Assembly (NCBI GenBank): GCA_958430865.1
Contig: CAUDNR010000178.1
Location: forward strand, 1 to 33,900
DNA from: Entrophospora sp. SA101
Taxonomy: Eukaryota; Glomeromycota; Glomeromycetes; Entrophosporales; Entrophosporaceae
Direction of reading: 5' to 3'
Length of the DNA: 33,900 bases
Part shown: positions 20,884-31,040 of the stretch, in pieces
How positions within the stretch are numbered: position 1 is the stretch's first letter
Layout of the letters: each line of letters begins with the position of its first letter
The notes under the pieces: model-generated
What the model was told of the DNA's origin: nothing
Databases searched by the model: none
What the model saw: only the letters and a program-made list of their open reading frames with translations
Program-made: the position numbers and the translations under genes

Positions 20884-21859
20884 NNNNNNNNNNNNNNNNN
20901 NNNNNNNNNNNNNNNNNNNNNNNNNNNNNNNNNNNNNNNNNNNNNNNNNNNNNNNNNNNNNNNNNNNNNNNNNNNNNNNNNNNNNNNNNNNNNNNNNNNN
21001 NNNNNNNNNNNNNNNNNNNNNNNNNNNNNNNNNNNNNNNNNNNNNNNNNNNNNNNNNNNNNNNNNNNNNNNNNNNNNNNNNNNNNNNNNNNNNNNNNNNN
21101 NNNNNNNNNNNNNNNNNNNNNNNNNNNNNNNNNNNNNNNNNNNNNNNNNNNNNNNNNNNNNNNNNNNNNNNNNNNNNNNNNNNNNNNNNNNNNNNNNNNN
21201 NNNNNNNNNNNNNNNNNNNNNNNNNNNNNNNNNNNNNNNNNNNNNNNNNNNNNNNNNNNNNNNNNNNNNNNNNNNNNNNNNNNNNNNNNNNNNNNNNNNN
21301 NNNNNNNNNNNNNNNNNNNNNNNNNNNNNNNNNNNNNNNNNNNNNNNNNNNNNNNNNNNNNNNNNNNNNNNNNNNNNNNNNNNNNNNNNNNNNNNNNNNN
21401 NNNNNNNNNNNNNNNNNNNNNNNNNNNNNNNNNNNNNNNNNNNNNNNNNNNNNNNNNNNNNNNNNNNNNNNNNNNNNNNNNNNNNNNNNNNNNNNNNNNN
21501 NNNNNNNNNNNNNNNNNNNNNNNNNNNNNNNNNNNNNNNNNNNNNNNNNNNNNNNNNNNNNNNNNNNNNNNNNNNNNNNNNNNNNNNNNNNNNNNNNNNN
21601 NNNNNNNNNNNNNNNNNNNNNNNNNNNNNNNNNNNNNNNNNNNNNNNNNNNNNNNNNNNNNNNNNNNNNNNNNNNNNNNNNNNNNNNNNNNNNNNNNNNN
21701 NNNNNNNNNNNNNNNNNNNNNNNNNNNNNNNNNNNNNNNNNNNNNNNNNNNNNNNNNNNNNNNNNNNNNNNNNNNNNNNNNNNNNNNNNNNNNNNNNNNN
21801 NNNNNNNNNNNNNNNNNNNNNNNNNNNNNNNNNNNNNNNNNNNNNNNNNNNNNNNNNNN
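20884..21859. other. Assembly gap (976 Ns)
   Basis: An unbroken run of N. Apparent reading frames across it are artefacts. The right flank is a copy of 13388-13541, so the hidden bases next to 21860 may be a copy of sequence just upstream of 13388, i.e. the 3' part of the PPTase gene. Confidence 1.
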
Positions 21860-22013
21860 GGCAATAAATTTAAATTTTTGCCAAATTGGGGAATTATTAA
21901 CGTTACACGGCTTATTAGTTTTTAATTAAACGGTGGATCAATTTTTTAAAGTATTAAGTTGTTTATTAAATTAATCATACGTAAGATAGATGAACGAAAA
22001 AGAATATATAAAT
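21860..22013. repeat. Second copy of the 13388-13541 segment
   Basis: Same orientation and length as 13388-13541. It starts at the first base after the Ns. Its last five bases (TAAAT, 22009-22013) are also the first five bases of the inverted arm, so the two source sequences share 5 bp at the join. Confidence 0.95.
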
Positions 22014-22115
22014 GTCATAAACTTATATTTAGACAACAGCTGACAGACAATGTAAGTTTAAATTTAAAATTTAATAGTTTATTTGGGTTTGTTTAATTAT
22101 TTGATAAAACTGTAC

Positions 22116-22287
22116 ATAGTGAATCTCGATTTAGTAGACCTCGATTTAACAGATACTAATTAAACCTCGGCTTTACGGATAAAGTTTAAAGAACGGACGG
22201 GTCCCGATATAGCGGATAACTCCGTTTAACGGATTTTTGGAAAATTTCCCTAATTGCCCAAAGTATTTGCTAAATGGAGATTCACTG
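22116..22287. mobile_element. Pogo/Tigger-like relic (right-arm copy)
   Basis: Mirror image of 8242-8413 with the same ends. Confidence 0.6.
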
Positions 22288-22864
22288 TTTATTTGAATAT
22301 AACCAACTGTTATTTAATTTAAATTTGAGTTTTCCGGTCCCAATAAAATTTTGGAAATTAACAACACAGTTTTATTGTGTAGAAATGAAATTCTTTATCA
22401 GAGATGTTTTAATGGTATTTAATTACATACATGTGGGCCCTGGCATATTTTGCGGCAAGGATCACGAATTCTATTTATAATTAGTATAATTAAAAAAACG
22501 TCAACAAAGACGATAAATAGTAAATAAACAAACCTGTGGTCTAATTTAAGTGCGACACAAGTTAACCACGTAATGGTCCATAACATTGCATATAATAAAC
22601 AATAATAATAACATAATGAAAACTTTATCTTTCTCAATTTACAGCGGTGCGAGTAAGAAATAAAAGAGGAATACAAAAACCACAAGTTAGTAGTCATTGT
22701 AAAAACAACAGGTATGAATTAGCAGACCTATTTACAAATCAAGTCTATACTCTTAATGATTATATCAATATACCATAAAACGCACCGGAAAACTCTACAG
22801 AAATATCTTTGATATGTAAGAGAATTGTGGGAGGAAAAGTTGTCAGTCAAAAGTAATTTCAAAA

Positions 22865-22891
22865 GCCCAAATTGGTTTAGGCAATTTGGGC
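22865..22891. other. Hairpin, right-arm copy
   Basis: Mirror of 7638-7664: 10-bp perfect stem GCCCAAATTG with a 7-base loop. Confidence 0.5.
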
Positions 22892-23384
22892 CCCTGAATT
22901 TTTTTTTTTATATAAGATACAAAAACTAAATAAAAAAATTTCGCCTAACATTAGGGATGTCAACTCTCTCACTAGATACTTGCTAATACTAAGAGAGGTA
23001 GTTAGTTGCTTTAACAAGTTATTAAAACATGTATTAACTTAATTAATAATATTAAAATGTGTTTTGATCGCCTGTTACAGTATTTAATTAATTCTTGTCA
23101 AACAAATAAATACTTTACCCGAATTTGACAAAATATAAATAAACACAAAATTCATTTATAAAATTTTATAAAAAATAAACCAAATCTTTCCTTTCTTTTA
23201 ATAAACATTTTCACATTTTATATATATATATAAATATATATACATCGTCACCTTTTAATCCGTCATAATAATCATTCATTAAATCGAAATAGACAGATTG
23301 ATTGACTGGTTAACATTACATTCATTTAGTTATTTCAAATAGTTTTTTTTTGAGCAAAAATATGCGGTTTTTTGGTCAAAAAAA

Positions 23385-24699
23385 ATGACATTATCATTAT
23401 TATTTATCCCTAGAAACCGCAAAGTAGATTTTGATGTTGAAATAATAATAGAGGAACTTTTAAATGTTCCTTTAATATCAGGACTCTATTATGTAAAATG
23501 GAAATTGAAACATGGATCAAAATCAAATAAGATGACTCATAGGTATTATAATAACAAGTGATGATGATGACAATGATGATAATATAAGCAATAATAATAA
23601 TGTTTCGTTATTACCAATATTATTTTAGAGCACCTGTTAAAGATCATTCAGTGCGTTGGCAGTATAAATTACAAGATAGAGTACAACTTGTTATAGGCAA
23701 AGATAATTTCTTATTACCCTGCGCGTTGTCTCTATCGATAAAACAGGTAATTTGATAAAGAATTTATAATTATAGTTATGGTGACTTGAAATATGCTGAT
23801 TGATTTCGAATAATTAGGAGTTAAATGGTGGCAAAGAAATCAATAATATTGGAAGATTAAAAATCAATCTTTCTGAATATGTTGGGTCCACTGTAATAAC
23901 CAGACACTATTTATTACAAGAAAGTAAGATTAACTCTACATTAAAGGTAAATAAATATTTTAAAAAAGTTTATTTATTTATTTATTTAAAAGGATTCGCT
24001 CATGTATATCTATATTTACACTATTATTATTATTATTATTATTATTATTTAGCTGTCAATTAATATGAAGAAAGTTTTTGGAGATTTTTTCTATAATGTG
24101 TATTTATCATTTATTGTTTAACATTGATTATTACCATTATTATCCTTTCTCTAAGAAAATTTAATTTATTTCAGACCTTCGTTAAAGAAAACTCAAATAT
24201 ATAGTGGTCTTACTGGAATTATATCAGATCGTGATGTAGAAGATGATGAAGTATCAAGTAATCTTATTTATTTGAAAATAATTTTTTATTTATATAATAA
24301 TTTCATTTTTTTTACTTATGGTATATTCAATTTAAATGTTAATAGTTGTTGGATTAAGTTTTAATTTTGAAGAACATTACTTGGTAAAATCTAGATCAAC
24401 ATCTTCACTGGTAAGACCTTCAAATAAATATTAATTCAACTTTTTTAACCAATGACTGATTGATTTAATTAATAACCGACCAATTAAATTCTTTTGGAAC
24501 CATGCAGAGATCTGCTTATTATGCACAAGCAAATCACACAACACCAATAACTTCATCATTGGCAGCAAATAATTTTCTTCTTAGTGTTGGTGGCAAATCC
24601 TCAACTGATGTTATTGAAGAAATATTTAAAGGAAATGATCCTAACAATGTTAAAGACGATGACATGCGTAGTATTTCAGGACATTCAGCATTTTTCTAA
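23385..24699 (+). CDS. NT-C2 domain protein (EEIG1/FAM102-like), right-arm copy
   Basis: Exons 23385-23542, 23629-23746, 23818-23946, 24053-24099, 24175-24257, 24346-24410 and 24508-24699 give the same 263-residue protein as the left-arm copy, with all splice sites kept. Exon 4 is only 47 bases. Exon 5 ends in GTAATC so that Val-Ser-Ile-Val-Gly-Leu reads through; the earlier GT in that exon would break the frame. The start is the first ATG, directly before the first beta strand of the domain. No disabling change was seen, so if the duplication is real both copies could be expressed, though each copy has only about 1.3 kb of duplicated upstream sequence. Confidence 0.85.
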
Positions 24700-25040
24700 T
24701 CAATATTTATATATTTTATAAATAGAATGTATAATAAACAAACTAGAAATATTATTATAAAAATCATACCACGTCTTCTTTTAACAAGACTCTGCAATAA
24801 TTCCAGAGTCTTTAAAATAAATATTATTTATGTTGTTTTTATTATGGTACACTATATCTAAAACATGGAAATCTATTATTTCTAACTTTGTGAAAATTTT
24901 ATTTATGATAATAAAATTTATCCATAATAAATATTTTCTATCGAATGTGAATTCGTTCATATTCATTTTTGGATAGAATTTAATAATAATAGTAATAATA
25001 TGCTATATACTATAATATTATAATAATATAATAATAATAT

Positions 25041-25792
25041 TTAGTCGCACCATTCATTTTCTTTACGAACTTGTTCTTCTTCTTCAGGTGTAAAATCATT
25101 CTCAATATTAAAAGTCCTCCTAATTTCTTCGGGTGATTTGCTTTTAATCATATTTGCAACAGTTTTACATGCAAGATCAAGAAGAGGCTTTATATCTAAA
25201 TAATTTGCTGCCTATTGAACATATACAATAATGCCAATCGGTAAGTGAATAGTGTGTGTGTTATATATATAAATCAATCAATTGATTTATTTAAAAAAAA
25301 AAGCAATCACCAAAATCAATTCGAATAATGTTCCCTGATCTACTTTACAAAATTCAGCGTCCCAATCATCAATATCATCTGCTGTTGATGACCTCTTAGA
25401 ATTGTCGTCCGTAGTTGTCATCAGTTCATCACGATGATGCGTACAATACTCAATTACTTTAGTTAAAATAGGTCCAGTAACATTCGGCAAAGGTATTGCT
25501 GTTGTTGTTGTTGTTGTTGTTGTTGTTATATTGTTATAGAAAAAGAAATATTAATAAAATATTTCGACTGGTTAATTTCAGCTAGCTAAACAATATTTTA
25601 TATGTAATATTATTTACACACGAGATCTAAAATTCAGATATATATTATATATATAACTTACACATGTCTTTTTTCGCCAACATCATCAAGCATATTTTTT
25701 AATAAAATTGACTTTTCAGCTATGATTCTTTCAACTTTGAACTCTGTTCCTTCGGAAGAAGTTAATTTAACAAGTTTTTGTCCTACTGTCAT
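25041..25792 (-). pseudogene. SKP1: SKP1, right-arm copy, frameshifted in exon 1
   Basis: Exons correspond to 25792-25662, 25498-25311 and 25211-25041. They are identical to the left-arm gene as far as checked, except that the Lys codon run after Val-Gly-Glu has six A instead of five. The extra base changes Glu-Lys-Asp-Met to Glu-Lys-Arg-His-Val followed by TAA, ending the protein just before the first donor site. Reading stops at about residue 45, losing half of the BTB fold and all F-box-binding helices. This may be a true null allele or a homopolymer sequencing error. Splice sites and later exons are intact, which fits either a very recent mutation or an error. Confidence 0.85.
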
Positions 25793-25940
25793 TTTTTTAA
25801 ATTCTTGAAAAGAATGACTGAATAAAAATGAATTAATATTATTAATATGTATATTTGGCTCACAATTTATATAATGCTCGATCATCAATTATTATTACTT
25901 TTTTTATGCAGTTGAAAATAGTAATAAAATTTTCACGCAG

Positions 25941-26491
25941 CAACAATTCCAACCCATTTTCCAGGAGAAACTCATAAATATTATGGAAACATATATTTCA
26001 ATCAAATAAAAATTCCTCCAAACTCTACAAACAATGCTTGTTATTATCGTTTCCTCAGGGATTCGGAGGATATGAATATTTACGAGACAACTTCCACGGG
26101 TTACTTAGCAAAAGTTTAGCACCAAAAGGATCTGGAGGGAAAGTGTCAGATTTCAAACGCGCCAACGTTGCATCGTGGTTATTTGGTTGTTTTTAGGTGG
26201 TTGGTAGAAAGTGCAGATGCAATTGTTGATTTAGAAGATCAAACTGGTGAGGTAAGATAAAATATAAAGATAAATAAATTTATCTATTTATTGTACTCTT
26301 TATTGTACGTTATATATAATTTTATAGACTACGTTATTAAAAGCATCATATAATAGACATCTCTTGCAAAGAGATGCAGCTGTGTCACAAAAAGTTAATT
26401 ATGGATGGACATCATTACATAATAAGGATATTTGCATATAGTAAAGTATTTGGTAGAATCTCCCAATGGTGTTAAAAAGACTAGCTCTTGA
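25941..26491 (+). pseudogene. Ankyrin-repeat pseudogene (right-arm copy)
   Basis: Mirror of 4039-4589. Exon 25941-26251 contains an in-frame TAG near 26116 and ends with Asp-Leu-Glu-Asp-Gln-Thr-Gly-Glu before GTAAGA. Exon 2 starts at 26328 after a TATAG acceptor and holds one ankyrin consensus. It stops at 26439-26441, while the next ankyrin helix (Ile-Val-Lys-Tyr-Leu-Val-Glu-Ser) continues in another frame to 26491. The N-terminal part (Phe-Pro-Gly-Glu-Thr-His, Tyr-Tyr-Arg-Phe-Leu-Arg-Asp-Ser) is not a domain I recognise. The same lesions occur in both arms. Confidence 0.7.
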
Positions 26492-28729
26492 TTCATGGAT
26501 TACATTTAACCAACATATAGAGTTTTAAATAATATTCTCTTTTTAACCAGATGGAACATGGAAAATTTTTAAAGATGTAATTTCTTCTATGAGCGAGAAT
26601 TTAACTTTATCATCATCTTCTTCTTCTTCGACCACTTTTCCAAAAAACCTCCAACGGGAAAAATTCTTAAAATTAAACCTTACCCTAATCAGAAGAAAAA
26701 ACAATATTAGATACACCAAGCCGCAATTTAATCATTGAGTTAACAGTGTGATAGATCAAATAAGGAAATACACAGGATGGAAAAAAAATTATATCACTAA
26801 TATAAAGACACTAGCCTTAAATGTGGCTTTACACATTAGGGATGCAGCAATGATTGTCCTTTTTAAAAAATTATAAGTCAAATATTGCTTTAAAAAAAGG
26901 AAAAACTTTAAATTGAATTCTGATCCAAAAAAAGGATAAATTACCATTCTATCAAGAAAATGGGAAAGAAACCGCGGTCATTATTAAATATTGAAACATT
27001 TGAAATAAATTATGACCTTCGTCTCATTAGTGATCGATCCGTGGTAAAAAAAATCCCGTCATATAATAGCTTTTTTAAAAGGCTAGCGGATTGCGGATGA
27101 AATTTATTATTACTAATACAAAAATTAATCGGTAATTGAATTCTTAATACTGGTATAATACCCGGATGATAAATAATGCTAATACTTGTTTAGATATGAA
27201 ATTCGATCATATGCGGAAGCATCCTTACTTCGTAAGACCCACACAGAAAATCATGGAAATTTACATTTGTGTTAACGCATTATTTGAGACCGCGCCGGTC
27301 ACAATAAATAAATATAAATATAAACCAAACTCGATAAATTATCTCGTGGTACATCAACCCTTACACTTTGATGCTAAATTTCGAACAATGTGGTATATGG
27401 TGCACGGAAAATAGAAACAGCCCTAACCGCAAAATCTCAATTTTGGATTAATAACATTCTTATATGTAATTTTTTACAAAGGGTTGATTTTAGCTTAGGA
27501 ACTATACCTACTTTGATTAGTAAAGTTGAGATATTTAAAGGAAGATAGCAAATCATATAAGAACCAAAAAATCAGGGCTTTACTAAAATAAGCAATGATA
27601 GATGCAAACCCAGGTATTTGGTTTAAAATAATCATTTAGGAGATGATCGGTAATAGTTGCAACACATGTTTTATATACAGACTGGCTCGTCACCTGACTT
27701 TAACTCAATTGTATGCCACCAAAATCAATTGTACAACAATATCAACAATATATTCTAATCCCTCGCCTTCTATTTTATGGATTGTAAAAGTAATTCAGTA
27801 AAAGGTGAATTAATTCAGACATTAGCTATAAAAGTCTTTTTGGATTTGGCGAATCATATGTTCACTGAAAATAATAAACTTAAATTAAATCATTTAACAA
27901 CGGTTAGGGACCATAAATAATACTAATAGAAAGCCCATGTTCTCTTAATATTCTGGTTAGTGATTTGAATAAGTAAAATGTTTATTTAAATTATTCTTTT
28001 ATATTTGTTAGAAGGTACATTTATAAACGTTAATCATAATTCTTATAGTTCTACATCATGTCATGTAAAGGATTACTGAACCAAAAGAAGACATGAGTTG
28101 GTTATAATATTTAATATTTAATATATTCAATAGAGAAGAATTATGTAATGATTTAATATATCACAAGTAGTGAGTAAATGATACATTCATCATATAGGAT
28201 ATGCTGCCTCAAACCATAGGCGTACTTTATTACATTGTAATTATAGCAAGGGTTTTCATCCCCTAATTTTTTCACTGAATTATTATTTATCACCAATTAC
28301 AAAGCAATATTAAAAAATCTTAACAATGATTGACATATTATAAAAATTATCCAATCAATTTCTTTATGGATCAACCAATCACCGCTATGTTATCATTTAT
28401 ATTATTTATATTAATATATATTGTTATTATTTTGTTTGGAAAACTTATAACTGAATTTTTCGGTCAAAATCTCTTTTTTGATTATCTCAAAATCATGATT
28501 TTGCAGTTAAAGCTGTTTCTATTTTTCATGACCCATATTGTTTTTCTTCCTAAGTATGATACAAATAACTTTTTTTCATTAATTACAATATGGCCTCCAC
28601 CTCTAAACAATTAATCATGAAAAATATCCTAGTCCTATTTATGAACACATTACTTCATATTTAAAAGATAACAAAAAACAAATCTTACTATAGTTTTTTG
28701 CTTCATTATCAAAACGAAATCGTTTCTAC

Positions 28730-28853
28730 CAAGGTTGGCAAATTGACTGGTCCATTTCCATTAATAAAATACTGAATATGGTTAAAGCATTATATTAATG
28801 AACCCAATGGACCACCAATAGACCATCAATGGACTGCACATTTGCCAACCCTG
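28730..28853. mobile_element. hAT-type MITE (right-arm copy)
   Basis: Mirror of 1677-1800, with both 8-bp target duplications (GTTTCTAC in this orientation) at 28722-28729 and 28854-28861. The unique sequence begins 5 bp later, at 28867. Confidence 0.88.
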
Positions 28854-28874
28854 GTTTCTACCATCCGTCATTAA

Positions 28875-29038
28875 AAAAAACACGTGATTAATCCTAATCT
28901 CATTCCAGATACTAAAATATTAGAGTTCCATTCTAAGGTTTGGGACACACGGCAAAACCTCAAAGATGAATTTCTTAAAGTTTTAGATTATGCTGAATAT
29001 CTTGAAAAGGAATTGATTCGAATTCAGGATTCAGCTTG
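28875..29038 (+). CDS. 3' fragment of an unknown gene cut near the arm boundary
   Basis: An open frame without a start codon runs to TGA 29036-29038: a charged helical segment with Phe-His-Ser-Lys-Val-Trp-Asp-Thr-Arg and Asp-Tyr-Ala-Glu-Tyr-Leu-Glu-Lys-Glu-Leu. Composition and codon use resemble the orphan frames that follow and not the AT-rich arm. Its upstream part would lie where the inverted arm now sits, so the duplication boundary probably truncated it. No family recognised. Its end overlaps the stop of the minus-strand gene 29024-29518 by 15 bp. Confidence 0.45.
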
Positions 29039-29518
29039 AAGCTCTTTAGCATATTTTCGCAAATGTGACATTCTGGCTTGCACTTCATTTTCTGGCACTG
29101 ACGAAGTAGACTGATTATTTAAAATAGAATGATGTATGGTTTTCGATTCCGATAGATCTCCACCTTTAGATAATTCCGCACTAGAATTGTCCTTTTTTTT
29201 TCTGCTAGTCTTTTTTGTCTGCTTATCTGAGGTAACAATAGAGTTTACTTGCATAACGTTTTCATCCATGCCAATGTTTAGTAAATGAGATGAATCAGGA
29301 AACCGATCTACTGTATTTGATAAGCTGTGGTCCCCATTCTGTTGAGAACGCTCGCTATTTTTCCATATATCCTCAACACGATTTTCATTAATATGGAAAT
29401 TCCTTACTAGCACATATTTAGGAACCTTATTTTTGGATTTCCTAATCTCTTCGATTTGCTCAGGTGTTAAAATAGTAGCACCTCGGCGATAATAAGTTTT
29501 TAGATGTGGAGTGGACAT
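29024..29518 (-). CDS. Small basic protein with possible N-terminal helix-turn-helix
   Basis: A 164-residue intronless frame. Residues about 16-55 (Leu-Thr-Pro-Glu-Gln-Ile-Glu-Glu-Ile-Arg, then Val-Leu-Val-Arg-Asn-Phe-His-Ile-Asn-Glu-Asn-Arg-Val-Glu-Asp-Ile-Trp) have the rhythm of a homeodomain-like DNA-binding helix-turn-helix. A polar linker with Lys-Lys-Thr-Ser-Arg-Lys-Lys-Lys could be a nuclear signal, and the C-terminus is helical. No catalytic motif is visible. The ATG at 29518 is the only sensible start. It diverges from the coiled-coil gene across about 235 bp that hold the 40-bp repeats. I do not know the family; DNA binding is a guess from pattern. Confidence 0.6.
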   Translation of the reverse strand: MSTPHLKTYYRRGATILTPEQIEEIRKSKNKVPKYVLVRNFHINENRVEDIWKNSERSQQNGDHSLSNTVDRFPDSSHLLNIGMDENVMQVNSIVTSDKQTKKTSRKKKDNSSAELSKGGDLSESKTIHHSILNNQSTSSVPENEVQARMSHLRKYAKELQAES

Positions 29519-29610
29519 TGTTCAAAGATGTTTTTTTTTTTCGAATTGGGTCGAAGATTATTACTTTACTTAATAAAAGATAATAAATATCGAAATTTAA
29601 TATTTTACAT

Positions 29611-29720
29611 GGATAAATAACGTTAAAAATCAAAGTTTACCATCTACTACTGTTAAATAACGTTAAAAATCAAAGGTTACCATTTGCTATCGTTAAATAA
29701 CGTTAAAAATCAAAATTAAT
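29611..29720. promoter_or_regulatory. 40-bp tandem repeats between divergent genes
   Basis: About 2.7 copies with exact 40-bp spacing carry TAAATAACGTTAAAAATCAA at 29614, 29654 and 29694. The first two copies continue through AG-TTACCAT. Each copy contains the palindrome TAACGTTA. Lying between two divergent reading frames, they are placed like shared promoter or operator repeats (iterons); that role is inference. Confidence 0.7.
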
Positions 29721-30981
29721 TCAATTTTTTGTTAAACATATTCTCTTTAATTATGTGGCACCAATACATACCTTAAATAGTGGATCTACTGTTGCCGAAA
29801 ATTTTCAAGGGCGTGGATATAAATTAGATAGCACTAGAGAACGTGAGCTTGAATCTGAACGTAATGAGTTACTCATTAAAACCGAATTTTTTGCTAATAA
29901 ATGTTCTGATTTTAGAAATGCCAAAGTGCTTGCAGAAACACGATCAGATGAACTTGCAAAAGAGTTGAAATCAAAAAATGAAAAAATTTTACGTCTCCGG
30001 AAAAAATTAAATCGAATCACCGATGCCAAAACACGAAATGACTCAAATATGAAACAACTCAAAGAAGAAATCAAACAGTTACAGAGCAAAAATACTAATC
30101 TTGTATCCCAGGGTGCTCTTAAAGAACTTTCTCTTACTGGCTATCAAACCAAGTATTACAAAAAAATGGAAGAGGCGAATTCTTTCCAATCTAGAATAAA
30201 GTCATTGGAAGAGAAATTATTTTCAGCTCAGAAGGACTCATCTCTGAAAGCTTCCGGGATCGATTCTCTCAAGTCCAAAATAACTGAATTGGAGCGCATG
30301 AAAGATGAATTATCCTTAAAAGTTAGTGAGCTTGAACATCTAAAATCGGAGGATATATCAGAACCCATAGTTGGTGGAGATAATGAAAAAAATACGCAGA
30401 GCGATGAACAAAGTTCCATAACCAAGTCTGATGATATATCTGCAGTTCTTGAACCTAGCAAAAACATCAGTCGATATTTTCTATGTGGAAAAAATATGGA
30501 TCAAGCTGGAAAAATCGATACCATGTGTCTTGAGTCGAAGACTCGTGGCTTTGCCACTGACACTAGCTCTGCTATTATACCAGATAACACTGATAATGAA
30601 AGAACTTCTATACCTGAGGAATCAGTAATTTGAGGCTATGCCTCATCTCCAAGAGTAGATACAGAGATTATTCCCGAGGTAAGTGACGAAATCGATATTA
30701 GCAAAACTAACAACAATACACTTCAGGAAATACCGAATATGACTCCTTACCTTGCACAGCCGGAAAATAATATGTCCTCTTTGATTGAATCGAATACCCA
30801 GATGGGACCTGGTCCCGAGGCTTTGCCTCTTTCTGCTGTGGCAAGCACTTTGATGTCACCACTATCAGCATATATTTTTCTTATTTTGTTGATTATCGTG
30901 GTTATGTGGTTCGTGGTATTGAGACGTACATGGAGATTGAAGAGGAAAAGTGAGCAGATGCAGGATGTGTGGGCTGGATAA
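29707..30981 (+). pseudogene. Coiled-coil, C-terminal membrane-anchored protein; one in-frame TGA
   Basis: The frame is open from 29707 to TAA/TGA-free sequence up to 30978, except for a TGA at 30631-30633. No in-frame ATG lies near the start: an ATG at 29753 is in another frame, and the first useful codon is a GTG at 29755. A start exon or a frameshift may therefore be missing. Residues about 20-200 from 29755 form a long Leu/Lys/Glu heptad coiled coil. A Ser/Asp/Glu-rich linker follows. After the TGA comes an acidic stretch and then one hydrophobic segment (Ala-Tyr-Ile-Phe-Leu-Ile-Leu-Leu-Ile-Ile-Val-Val-Met-Trp) with a short basic tail, as in tail-anchored proteins. The TGA removes the anchor. 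Family unknown. Composition is less AT-rich than flanking DNA. Confidence 0.55.
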
Positions 30982-31040
30982 CTGTGACTATCTATTTGAA
31001 CTTGGATGTTTTTTATATAACATTACTTTTTGGCAGAAAT

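Larger units (their letters stand above)
22009..28866. repeat. Right arm of the ~6.86-kb inverted duplication
   Basis: Reverse complement of 1664-8520, carrying mirror copies of every feature in that arm. The one length difference found is a run of six A (coding sense) at 25670-25675 against five in the left copy. The outer end at 28866 lies 5 bp beyond the target duplication of the hAT MITE. The stretch 26492-28729 mirrors 1801-4038 and holds no supportable gene. Confidence 0.95.

Noticed and set aside
20867..21925. Long reading frames on both strands across the gap
   Set aside because: They consist of Ns and are not sequence.
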